DNA from: Streptomyces sp. ISL-87
GTDB lineage: Bacteria > Actinomycetota > Actinomycetes > Streptomycetales > Streptomycetaceae
Direction: 5' to 3'
Assembly: GCF_018614095.1 (NCBI RefSeq)
Contig: NZ_JAGGOY010000041.1
Location: forward strand, 1-52,743
Length of the DNA stretch: 52,743 nt
The notes under the pieces were generated by a model. It did no database searches, had not been told where the DNA came from, and saw nothing but the letters and a program-made list of their open reading frames with translations. Made by a program: the position numbers and the translations under genes. Shown here one piece after another: positions 1-7,577 of the stretch (position 1 is the stretch's first letter; each line of letters opens with the position of its first letter).

Positions 1-401
1 GACGTAAACGCACCGGTGTTGTGCACCATGCCGCCGTAGCGGACCGCCGGATTCTCGCCGGCCATCAGCATCTTGATCATTTCCTGCGGCTCGGCCAGCC
101 CGCTCGCCTCGATGACGATGACATCGATCCCGTGGACGGGCGCGGAGAGCTTCTCCAGGTACGCGTCCAGCTCGCTGCCGTCGACCGCGCAGCAGAGGCA
201 GCCGCCGCCGAGCGAGACCATCGAGTCTCCGACCTGGCCGGCCACCGACATCGCGTCGATCTCGATCGACCCGAAGTCGTTGACGACGACCCCGATCCGG
301 GTGCCTCCTCTGTTGCCCAGGAGGTGGTTGAGGACGGTGGTCTTGCCGGATCCGAGGAATCCGGTGAGCACGACGACGGGGATGGGCTGCCTGCTGTTCA
401 C
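1..401 (-). CDS. CobW/P47K-family GTP-binding protein, partial (C-terminus outside window)
   Basis: The first 133 residues of a CobW/G3E-type P-loop GTPase, a family that delivers metals or acts as metallochaperones. Reading from a GTG at 401, the Walker A motif GFLGSGKTT lies at residues 14-22 and the family-defining metal-binding motif CLCC at residues 68-71, preceded by LGGG. A further conserved stretch, VIEASGLAEP, follows. The gene runs off the left edge, so the C-terminal CobW domain cannot be seen. The start is chosen because the Walker motif sits close to the N-terminus, as is usual in the family. The metal and the client are unknown. It lies just upstream of citA's 3' end on the same strand. 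Confidence 0.9.
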   Translation of the reverse strand, partial: MNSRQPIPVVVLTGFLGSGKTTVLNHLLGNRGGTRIGVVVNDFGSIEIDAMSVAGQVGDSMVSLGGGCLCCAVDGSELDAYLEKLSAPVHGIDVIVIEASGLAEPQEMIKMLMAGENPAVRYGGMVHNTGAFT

Positions 402-415
402 CCGGCCGATCGTAG

Positions 416-1582
416 TCAGCGCAGCGCGGGCACGGGTTGCGGCGGGGTGGGGCCGGTGTACCGGGCGGCCGGCCGGATGATCTTCGAGTCGGCGGCCTGT
501 TCAAGGATGTTCGCGCTCCAGCCGACCACACGCGCCGCGCAGAAGGTGGGGGTGAACATCTCGCGGGGCAGCCCGCACAGCTCCATGACCACGCCCGCGT
601 AGAACTCCACGTTGGTGTGCAGCTCACGGCCCGGCTTGAGTTCGGCGAGGATCGCCTCGACGTGCCGCTCCACCTCTACGGCGAAGTCCACGAGCGGGCC
701 CCCGAACCGGCGGGCGATATCGCGCAGCATGCGGGAACGCGGGTCCTCGGTGCGGTACACGGGGTGGCCGAAGCCCATGATCCGGTCCCCGGAGAGGACC
801 CGGTCGCGGATCCACGCATCGATCTGGTCCGCGGTGCCGATGGCGTCGAGCGTGTCCAGGGCGCGGCTGGGGGCGCCTCCGTGGAGGGGGCCGGAGAGCG
901 CGCCGATCGCGCCGGTCAGGCAGGCCGCGACATCGGCGCCGGTGGAGGCGATCACGCGGGCGGTGAAGGTCGAGGCGTTGAAGCCGTGGTCGATCGTGGA
1001 GATCAGGTACTGCTCGACCGCGCGGGCCTTGACCGGGTCGGGTTCCTGCCCGGTCAGCATGTAGAGGTAGTTGGCGGCGTACGGGAGGTCCTCGCGGGGG
1101 TCGACCGGCTCCAGGCCCTGCCCCAGCCGGTGCAGGGCGGTGAGCAGGGTCGGCACGGCCGCGCACGCGGTCAGCGCGTCGGCGGCCCGGCGCTCGGGAG
1201 CCAGGTCGTAGACCGGTCGGAAACCGGCCGAGGCGCCGAGCAGGGAGAGCGCGGTGCGCAGCCCGGCGAGCGGGCCGGACAGGGCGGTGGCCCGGGCGAG
1301 GGCGGGCAGGGCGTCGCACACCTCGGCGGGCAGGCGGCGCAGCGGGGCGATCTCGGCGGCGAAGGCGGCTCGCTCGGCGAAGTCCGCCGGCAGGGCGCCG
1401 CGAACCATCAAGTGCCACACGTCCTCGAAGGTGCGGCTCTCGGCGAGCTCGACGGCCGAGTACTGGCGGTAGTGGTAGAAGCCCTCGCGGCCACGGACGT
1501 CGCCGAGCTCGGTCTCGGTGACCACGACTCCCGCGAGACCGCGGGGTACATCGACGGTGGTGTTCATGGATTGACCATCCAT
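416..1582 (-). CDS. citA: citrate synthase / 2-methylcitrate synthase family (CitA type)
   Basis: Condenses oxaloacetate with acetyl-CoA (or propionyl-CoA) to citrate or methylcitrate in the cytosol. Numbering from the ATG at 1567 (383 aa), the citrate synthase signatures are SGPLHGG (catalytic His229), MGFGHPVYRTEDPR (His268) and HTNVEFYAG (acid at 321). The end, ARYTGPTPPQP, is typical of actinobacterial CitA. The third catalytic acid is Glu rather than the usual Asp, which I recall also from the mycobacterial CitA class. Two in-frame starts are possible: ATG 1582, with AGGGA upstream, and ATG 1567. The frame stays open further upstream to 1951, but that part is antisense to the divergent gene and is not used. 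The gene diverges from the HTH-citrate synthase gene across about 55 bp containing palindromes. Confidence 0.93.
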   Translation of the reverse strand: MDGQSMNTTVDVPRGLAGVVVTETELGDVRGREGFYHYRQYSAVELAESRTFEDVWHLMVRGALPADFAERAAFAAEIAPLRRLPAEVCDALPALARATALSGPLAGLRTALSLLGASAGFRPVYDLAPERRAADALTACAAVPTLLTALHRLGQGLEPVDPREDLPYAANYLYMLTGQEPDPVKARAVEQYLISTIDHGFNASTFTARVIASTGADVAACLTGAIGALSGPLHGGAPSRALDTLDAIGTADQIDAWIRDRVLSGDRIMGFGHPVYRTEDPRSRMLRDIARRFGGPLVDFAVEVERHVEAILAELKPGRELHTNVEFYAGVVMELCGLPREMFTPTFCAARVVGWSANILEQAADSKIIRPAARYTGPTPPQPVPALR

Positions 1583-1584
1583 GG

Positions 1585-1618
1585 TTGACTCAATCCCTGT
1601 CAATGTTGATTGAATCAA
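1585..1618. promoter_or_regulatory. palindromes in the citA / HTH-citrate synthase divergent promoter
   Basis: The short spacer between the two divergent citrate synthase genes contains TTGACTCAA (1585-1593) and a perfect 13-bp palindrome TTGATTGAATCAA (1606-1618) with centres 23 bp apart. Both share the TTGA...TCAA half-sites, so they look like two operator sites of one dimeric regulator. The protein encoded immediately downstream has an N-terminal helix-turn-helix and is the obvious candidate ligand. That assignment is inference. Confidence 0.55.
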
Positions 1619-1637
1619 TATGTGTAGGGTGGTCGTC

Positions 1638-2954
1638 ATGAACGACCACGCGGACCACGCGGACCAGACAGACCACGCGGAAGAGGCGGACCAGTCGGGT
1701 CGGACGGACGGGGCGGCAGAGCAGCGGGGAAGCGGGCGACGGCTCAGCACCCGGCAGGCGGCGGAACTGCTCGGCGTGAAGCCCGCGACCGTGTACGCGT
1801 ACGTCAGCCGCGGCCAGCTCACCAGCCGCCGCGACCCGGTCGGGCGCGGCAGCAGCTTCGACGCGGCCGAGGTGGAGGCTCTGGCCCGGCGCAGTCGGCG
1901 CGAGGCGGCGGCCGCGCCCTCCGGGGAGCTCTCCGTACGCACCGCGCTCACGCTGATCGAGTCCGACCGGTACTACTTCCGGGGCGTCGACGCGGTGGAG
2001 CTGGCCTCGCGGTACGCCTACGAGGAGGTCGCCGAGTGGCTCTGGACGGGCAAGCTGGTGCGCGGAGCCCGCTTCACCGCTCCCCCGGAGCCCCTTGCCG
2101 CCGCCCGCCGGGCGGTTGCCGCGCTGCCGGAACACAGTGGTCCGGTCGACCGGCTGCGGGTGGCCGTCGCCGCTGCGGCGGTCGCGGATCCGCTCCGCTT
2201 CGACCTGTCGGAGGGAGCCGTTCTGGCCTCCGCGCGCTGCCTGATCCCCACGCTCGTCGGCGCGCTGCCCGAGGTGGGCCCGGCCCAGTGGGGCGGGGAC
2301 GGCAGGCTGGCCCGGCGGCTGTGGCCCCGGCTGACGGCGCGGGAACCGGATCCGGACGCCCTGGCCCTGCTGGACCTGTCCCTGTCGCTCCTCACCGACC
2401 ACGACCTGGCCGCCTCGACCCTGGCCGTGCGGGTGGCCGCGTCGGCCCGCGCCCACCCGTACGCGGCGGTGTCGGCCGGGCTCGGCGTACTCGAAGGGCC
2501 CCTGCACGGCGCGGCCGGGCGGCTCGCGCACCGGATGCTGGTGGAGGTGCTGGAGCGCGGCGGGGCGGCCCCGGTGGTGGCGGAGTACCTGCGCGCGGGG
2601 CGCCGGGTGCCGGGGCTCGGACACCGGCTGTACCAGGGCGAGGACCCGCGTGCGGCAGCCCTGTTCGGGCGGCTGGAGGGGCTCCCGCAAGCCGGGCCGG
2701 CGCTGGCCGCGGCACGGGAGGTGGCCGCGGTGATGGCCCGGCAGGGGGGCGGGCTGCACGCCAATGTGGATCTGGCGCTGGCGGTGCTGACGCTGTCCTG
2801 CGGGATGTCGGCGGAGGCCGGGGAGACGGTGTTCGCGGTGGCCCGGACGGCGGGCTGGATCGCGCACGCGCTGGAGGAGTACCAGGAGCGCCCGCTGCGG
2901 ATGCGCCCGAGCGGCCACTACACCGGGCCTCGCCCGCCCCAGCCGATGCCCTGA
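1638..2954 (+). CDS. citrate synthase-like protein with N-terminal MerR/excisionase-type HTH
   Basis: A 438-residue fusion. Residues about 36-88 form a helix-turn-helix of the MerR/excisionase type (LSTRQAAELLGVKPATVYAY, then a wing and SFDAAEVEALARR). Residues about 95-435 form a citrate synthase fold with GPLHG (His290), GLGHRLYQGEDPR (His329) and HANVDLA (Asp378), and the same ...YTGPRPPQP end as CitA. All three catalytic positions are kept. The start is the ATG at 1638, with GGGTGG seven bases upstream; the earlier ATG at 1620 has no ribosome site. Residues 2-18 are His/Asp-rich from a tandem GACCACGCG repeat. It could be a DNA-bound enzyme or a citrate/acyl-CoA-responsive regulator of citA. 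The sequence does not decide between these. Confidence 0.88.
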   Translation: MNDHADHADQTDHAEEADQSGRTDGAAEQRGSGRRLSTRQAAELLGVKPATVYAYVSRGQLTSRRDPVGRGSSFDAAEVEALARRSRREAAAAPSGELSVRTALTLIESDRYYFRGVDAVELASRYAYEEVAEWLWTGKLVRGARFTAPPEPLAAARRAVAALPEHSGPVDRLRVAVAAAAVADPLRFDLSEGAVLASARCLIPTLVGALPEVGPAQWGGDGRLARRLWPRLTAREPDPDALALLDLSLSLLTDHDLAASTLAVRVAASARAHPYAAVSAGLGVLEGPLHGAAGRLAHRMLVEVLERGGAAPVVAEYLRAGRRVPGLGHRLYQGEDPRAAALFGRLEGLPQAGPALAAAREVAAVMARQGGGLHANVDLALAVLTLSCGMSAEAGETVFAVARTAGWIAHALEEYQERPLRMRPSGHYTGPRPPQPMP

Positions 2955-3024
2955 CGGGGCCGCGAGGATATCCGTGCACCTGGGACATTCCGCTTAGGCC
3001 GAAGGCGGCCTACGGTTGCTGGTC

Positions 3025-4641
3025 ATGCGGTTCCATCTCATGAGCGCTCGGCGCCTCGGGCTGCCCAGACGGGCCGTCTCGCAGATCCTGCTGACCCAGC
3101 TGGCCATCGCCGCCGGGGTCGCCGTGCTGGCCACGGGGCTCTTCCTGGCCCCGCTCGGCGCCCAGCTCGACGACCAGGCCATGCGGCGCGCCCTCGCCAT
3201 CGCGCAGAGCGCTGCGGCCGACCCGTCGCTGGCCGCCGACCTGCTGGCCTCCGGGCCCTCGGCGGACAGCCCGGTACAGTCCTCGGCCGAGCGGATCCGC
3301 CGGGCCACGGGCGCCGAGTACGTGGTCGTCCTCGACCTGGACGGAATCCGCCGTTCGCACCCCAGCCCCGACCGGATCGGGCTGCCCGTCTCCACCGACC
3401 CGGGCGACGCCCTGGCGGGCCGCGAGGTCATGGAGATCGACGAGGGCACCCTGGGCCGCTCCGCCCGCGGCAAAGTCCCGCTCGTCGCCGCCGACGGGGA
3501 GATCGTCGGGGCCGTCTCGGTCGGCATCGCCTACGACAGCGTCCACGACCGGCTGCTGGGCGCCATCCCCGGCCTGCTCGCCTACGCGGGCGGCGCGCTG
3601 GCCGCGGGAGCACTCGCCGCCTACCTGCTGTCCCGCAGGATCCAGCGGCAGACCCGTGACCTGGCCTTCTCTGATATCGCCGGGCTGCTCGCCGAGCGCG
3701 AGGCCATGCTGCACTCCATCCGCGAAGGCGTGATCGCCCTCGACCGGGGTGGCCGGATCCGGCTGGTCAACGACGAGGCCGCCAGGCTGCTGGGTCTCGC
3801 GCCGGACTCCGCCGGCGCCGTCGCCGGGCGCCCGCTGGACGACGTACTCGGCGCGGGCCGGACCGCCGATGTCCTGTCCGGCCGGGTCACCGGCCGCGAC
3901 CTGCTCACCGTCCAGGGCCCGCGGGTGCTGGTCGCGAACCGGATGCCCACCGAGGACGGTGGCGCGGTGGCCACCCTGCGGGACCGCACCGAACTGGAGC
4001 ACCTGGGCCGCGAGCTCGACTCGACGCGGGGCCTGATCGACGCCCTGCGCGCGCAGGACCACGAGCACGCCAACCGCCTCCACACCCTGCTGGGCCTGCT
4101 GGAGCTGGGCCTGCACGAGGAGGCGGTGGAGTTCGTGACCGAGGTCGTCGGGGTGCACCGCAGCACCGCCGAGCAGGTCACCGAGAAGGTCCACGACCCA
4201 CTGCTGGCCGCACTCCTCGTTGGCAAGGCCACCGTCGCAGCCGAACGCGGGGTCCCGCTCCGCCTCGCCGACACCGCCCTCCTCCCCGACCGCCTGGTGG
4301 ACCCCGGCGGTCTCGTCACCATCGTCGGCAACCTGGTCGACAACGCGCTGGACGCGGTCGCGGGCTCGGCGGCGCCCCTGGTCGAGGTCGACATACACAC
4401 CGAAGGCCGCACCGCCGTGCTGCGCGTCCGTGACAGCGGCCCCGGAGTCCCCGCCGCGCGGCGCGAGGAGATCTTCACCGAGGGCTGGTCGACCAAGCAG
4501 CCCAGCGCTCACCGCGAGCGCGGGCTGGGTCTCGCGCTCGTGCGGCGCCTGGTGGAGCGGCAGGGCGGCACGGTCCGGGCCGGCGAGGCAGCGGACGGAG
4601 GGGCGGAGTTCTCCGTCGTACTCCCGGAGGCCCTGCGATGA
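3025..4641 (+). CDS. CitA/DcuS/DpiB-type sensor histidine kinase
   Basis: Membrane sensor kinase for a carboxylate-type ligand. From the ATG at 3025 (538 aa) there is a transmembrane helix at about 20-44, an extracellular PAS/Cache-like domain at about 45-178 (containing AEYVVVLDLDGIRRSHP), a second helix at about 182-203, and a cytoplasmic PAS domain at about 225-325. The phospho-acceptor His is near residue 346 (RAQDHEHANRLHTLLGLLEL, the Spo0B-like box typical of this kinase family). The HATPase domain shows NLVDNALDA, DSGPGVP, IFTEGWSTK and RGLGLALV. The stop overlaps the response regulator start by 4 bp, so the pair is translationally coupled. A TTG at 3016 is an alternative start. Confidence 0.93.
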   Translation: MRFHLMSARRLGLPRRAVSQILLTQLAIAAGVAVLATGLFLAPLGAQLDDQAMRRALAIAQSAAADPSLAADLLASGPSADSPVQSSAERIRRATGAEYVVVLDLDGIRRSHPSPDRIGLPVSTDPGDALAGREVMEIDEGTLGRSARGKVPLVAADGEIVGAVSVGIAYDSVHDRLLGAIPGLLAYAGGALAAGALAAYLLSRRIQRQTRDLAFSDIAGLLAEREAMLHSIREGVIALDRGGRIRLVNDEAARLLGLAPDSAGAVAGRPLDDVLGAGRTADVLSGRVTGRDLLTVQGPRVLVANRMPTEDGGAVATLRDRTELEHLGRELDSTRGLIDALRAQDHEHANRLHTLLGLLELGLHEEAVEFVTEVVGVHRSTAEQVTEKVHDPLLAALLVGKATVAAERGVPLRLADTALLPDRLVDPGGLVTIVGNLVDNALDAVAGSAAPLVEVDIHTEGRTAVLRVRDSGPGVPAARREEIFTEGWSTKQPSAHRERGLGLALVRRLVERQGGTVRAGEAADGGAEFSVVLPEALR

Positions 4642-5345
4642 ACGAGACCCCGAGCGGCGTCCTGGCCGTACTGGTCGTCGACGACGACAGCCGCGTTGCC
4701 CGGATCAACGCGGCGTACGTGGCGAAGGTTCCCGGTTTCACGGTGGCCGCGCAGGCCCATTCGGCGGCCGAGGCCCTGGACTTCCTCGCAGCCCACCCGG
4801 TTGACCTGATCCTCCTCGACCACTACCTCCCCGACGAGAACGGCCTCGACCTGGTACGCCGCCTGCGCCAGTCGGGCCACCACACCGACGTCATCATGGT
4901 CACGGCCGCCCGCGACCTGGCCACCGTCCAGGCCGCGATGCGCCTCGGCGCCCTCCAGTACCTGGTCAAGCCGTTCACCTTCGGCGGTCTGCGCGCCCGG
5001 CTGGAGGCGTACAGGTCGCTGCGCCGCAGTCTGGAGACCGGCGGCGAGGCCGAACAGGCCGAGGTGGACCGCATCTTCGGCGCCCTCGCCTCGGCCGGCG
5101 CCCCGAACGAGCTCCCCAAGGGCCACTCCGCCAGCACCGCGGAACTGATCCGCCAGGTCCTCCGCACGGCCGAAGGCCCGCTGTCCACCCAGCAGATCGC
5201 CGACCGCGCCGGTGTCAGCCGCCAGACCGCCCAGCGCTACCTGAAGCTCCTCGACCGCACCGGCCTCGTCACCCTGGCTCTTCGCTACGGCGAAACGGGC
5301 CGCCCGGAGCACCGGTACAGCTGGCATCCCGCGTCGGGGACCTGA
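4638..5345 (+). CDS. CitB/DpiA-type response regulator
   Basis: Partner of the preceding kinase. This 235-residue protein has a receiver domain at residues 8-125 with acidic residues at 15-17, phospho-acceptor Asp61 (LILLDHYLPDENG) and Lys111 (YLVKPF). The C-terminal part has a helix-turn-helix (LSTQQIADRAGVSRQTAQRY), as in CitB/DpiA/MalR regulators. The ATG overlaps the kinase stop (ATGA). It faces the adjacent symporter gene tail-to-tail 14 bp away, so transcription of the transporter/DUF485 operon is a likely target. The ligand could be citrate, another C4/C6 acid or a monocarboxylate. Confidence 0.94.
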   Translation: MNETPSGVLAVLVVDDDSRVARINAAYVAKVPGFTVAAQAHSAAEALDFLAAHPVDLILLDHYLPDENGLDLVRRLRQSGHHTDVIMVTAARDLATVQAAMRLGALQYLVKPFTFGGLRARLEAYRSLRRSLETGGEAEQAEVDRIFGALASAGAPNELPKGHSASTAELIRQVLRTAEGPLSTQQIADRAGVSRQTAQRYLKLLDRTGLVTLALRYGETGRPEHRYSWHPASGT

Positions 5346-5359
5346 AGGGACCTGAAGGG

Positions 5360-6952
5360 TCACACCGCGCCGGCTCCGGTCAGGGACCGAACCTCCGTCT
5401 CGGCGTGCTTGCGCTCGTCCGGTTCCTCCGCCGAGGTGACCGTCCCCAGCCAGCCCGCCAGGAAGCCCAGCGGGATCGAGACGATACCCGGGTTCTGCAG
5501 CGGGAAGTACTGGAAGTCCACGCCGGGGAACAGGGATTCAGGGCTGCCGGACACCACCGGCGAGAGCACCACCAGCAGTACCGCGGGCACCAGCCCCCCG
5601 TACACCGACCACACCGCGCCCCGCGTGGTGAAGCCGCGCCAGAACAGCGAGTACATCAGCACCGGCAGATTCGCCGAGGCGGCCACCGCGAAGGCCAGCC
5701 CCACCAGGAAGGCCACGTTCAGGTCCTGGGCGAGCAACCCGAGGGCGATGGCCACCGCCCCGATCCCGACGGCCGCGGCCTTCGCCACCGCCACCTCGCT
5801 GCGCTGCCTGGCGTGCCTGCGCTTCAGCGAGGCGTACAGGTCGTGCGCGACGGACGCCGACGACGCCAGGGTGATCCCGGCCACCACCGCGAGGATGGTG
5901 GCGAAGGCGATGGCGGCCACGAACGCGAACAGCACCGCGCCCCCGGTGGATTCCGCGCCACCGCCCAGATGGGCGGCGAGCAGCGGAACCGCCGTGTTCC
6001 CGGAGGCGTTGGAGGCCCGGACCTGCTCCGGTCCCAGCAGCGCGGCCGCACCGAAGCCGAGCACGATGGTCATGAGGTAGAAGCCGCCGATCAGCACGAT
6101 CGCCCACACCACCGACCGGCGCGCCGCCCGCGCGGTCGGCACCGTGTAGAAGCGGGACAGGATGTGCGGCAGCCCCGCCGTCCCGAGGACCAGGGCGAGC
6201 CCGAGACTCATGAAATCGACGCGGGCGGTCCAGCCCCCGCCGTACTTGAGCCCTGGGCTCAGGAACCGGGCCCCGTATCCGCTGCGCTCCGCGGCGCCGG
6301 CGAGCAGCTGGTCGAAGTTCCCGTGGAAGCGCAGCAGCACCAGCACGGTCAGGGTGATCGCCCCGCCCATCAGCAGCACGGCCTTCACGATCTGGATCCA
6401 GGTGGTGGCCCGCATCCCGCCGAAGGACACGTACACCACCATCAGGGCGCCGACCCCGATGACGGTCAGCGTCCGGGCGGCGGTGCCCGAATCCCCCAGC
6501 AGCAGGCCGACCAGGCTGCCCGCGCCGACCATCTGCGCGACGAGGTACAGCACCGAGACGGTGACCGAGGAGGTCCCGGCGGCGATCCGCACCGGCCGCT
6601 CGCTCATCCGGGCCGCGACCACGTCGGCGAGCGTGAAGCGCCCGCAGTTGCGGACCAGTTCGGCGACGAGGAACAGCACGACGAGCCACGCGACGAGGAA
6701 CCCGACCGAGTACAGCATCCCGTCGTAGCCGTAGAGCGCGATCAGGCCGGAGATGCCGAGAAAGGACGCGGCGGACATGTAGTCGCCGGCGATGGCGAAA
6801 CCGTTCTCCAGTGGGGAGAACAGCCGCCCGCCCGCGTAGAACTCTTCCGCCGAGCCGCGCCGGTTCCGGCTGACCCACGTGGTGATGCCCAGGGTGACCG
6901 CGATGAAGAGGCTGAACAGGATCAGCGCGAGAGTCTGGTGTTCGGTGGTCAC
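5360..6952 (-). CDS. sodium:solute symporter, ActP/MctC-like monocarboxylate (acetate) permease
   Basis: An integral membrane symporter of the SSS family, 530 aa, with about 13 hydrophobic helices. It begins with a short extracellular tail (MTTEHQTLALILFSLF). The conserved region EEFYAGGRLFSPLENGFAIAGDYMSAASFLG matches acetate/pyruvate permeases. Its substrate is probably acetate, pyruvate or propionate taken up with sodium. The start overlaps the upstream DUF485 gene by 4 bp, the arrangement seen for yjcH-actP. It lies next to the CitA/CitB-like two-component pair and the citrate synthases, which fits a module for sensing, uptake and condensation of short organic acids. Confidence 0.92.
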   Translation of the reverse strand: MTTEHQTLALILFSLFIAVTLGITTWVSRNRRGSAEEFYAGGRLFSPLENGFAIAGDYMSAASFLGISGLIALYGYDGMLYSVGFLVAWLVVLFLVAELVRNCGRFTLADVVAARMSERPVRIAAGTSSVTVSVLYLVAQMVGAGSLVGLLLGDSGTAARTLTVIGVGALMVVYVSFGGMRATTWIQIVKAVLLMGGAITLTVLVLLRFHGNFDQLLAGAAERSGYGARFLSPGLKYGGGWTARVDFMSLGLALVLGTAGLPHILSRFYTVPTARAARRSVVWAIVLIGGFYLMTIVLGFGAAALLGPEQVRASNASGNTAVPLLAAHLGGGAESTGGAVLFAFVAAIAFATILAVVAGITLASSASVAHDLYASLKRRHARQRSEVAVAKAAAVGIGAVAIALGLLAQDLNVAFLVGLAFAVAASANLPVLMYSLFWRGFTTRGAVWSVYGGLVPAVLLVVLSPVVSGSPESLFPGVDFQYFPLQNPGIVSIPLGFLAGWLGTVTSAEEPDERKHAETEVRSLTGAGAV

Positions 6953-7434
6953 CGGCCCTCCCCGCGGCTACGGGACCGCTCCTGGCCGCGCTCCTGCTCG
7001 AAGACCGTCCAGCGCAGGTCGAGCGCGGCCCTGTCCCGGCGCAGCCGCGCGTGCCGGGCGTAGGCCCAGGTCAGCAGGAAGGTGCTGAGGAACTGGCCGA
7101 GTCCTGCCAGCAGGGCCACATTGACCGAGCCGACCACGGGCCGGGCCATCATCCCGGGCGCCGCGGTGGCCGCGATCACGTAGGCGAAGTACCAGAGGAA
7201 GAAGCCGACGGTCGCGGGGACGACGAACCTGCGGTATCGGCTGCGGACCTCCTGGAAGGCAGCGCTGCGCTGCACTTCGACGTAGATGTCGGATGCGCCG
7301 GGCGCGGGGCGGCCTCCAGGGGCCGGGCGCTGGAGGGCGGTGTCCTCGCCCTCGCCCCAGCCGACGGCCAGCGCGTCGTACCAGGGGTCGTCCAGCCGGA
7401 TCGTTCCGGCATCACGACCTTCGTGCTTGTCCAC
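6949..7434 (-). CDS. DUF485 membrane protein (YjcH-like), partner of the symporter
   Basis: A 161-residue protein with a hydrophilic N-terminal half (residues 1-65, ending SDIYVEVQRSAAFQEVRSRYRRF) and two transmembrane helices (FVVPATVGFFLWYFAYVIAATA and a second around VALLAGLGQFLSTFLLTWAY). This is the DUF485 pattern seen directly upstream of ActP-type permeases. It is the first gene of a two-gene unit and its stop overlaps the permease start. The function in the family is unknown; a role in permease assembly or regulation is inferred from linkage. Confidence 0.9.
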   Translation of the reverse strand: MDKHEGRDAGTIRLDDPWYDALAVGWGEGEDTALQRPAPGGRPAPGASDIYVEVQRSAAFQEVRSRYRRFVVPATVGFFLWYFAYVIAATAAPGMMARPVVGSVNVALLAGLGQFLSTFLLTWAYARHARLRRDRAALDLRWTVFEQERGQERSRSRGEGR

Positions 7435-7512
7435 CGAACTCTCCTTGCCCGCTGCCGCATTGGCCGCGTGTCCACAAGGATGTGCGGAATGGACGGTTTC
7501 CGGACTGGTGTC

Positions 7513-7556
7513 CCGGCGCTCTTCACTCCTTCAGGTGATGGAGGGAAGAGCGCCGG
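7513..7556. terminator. parE terminator hairpin
   Basis: A perfect 12-bp inverted repeat (CCGGCGCTCTTC at 7513-7524 with GAAGAGCGCCGG at 7545-7556) whose inner CTCC/GGAG can pair further. It lies about 20 bp beyond the parE stop, and there is no T-run, as is usual in high-GC actinobacteria. Confidence 0.75.
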
Positions 7557-7577
7557 TGTGCCGGGGAGCCCGTCGGA

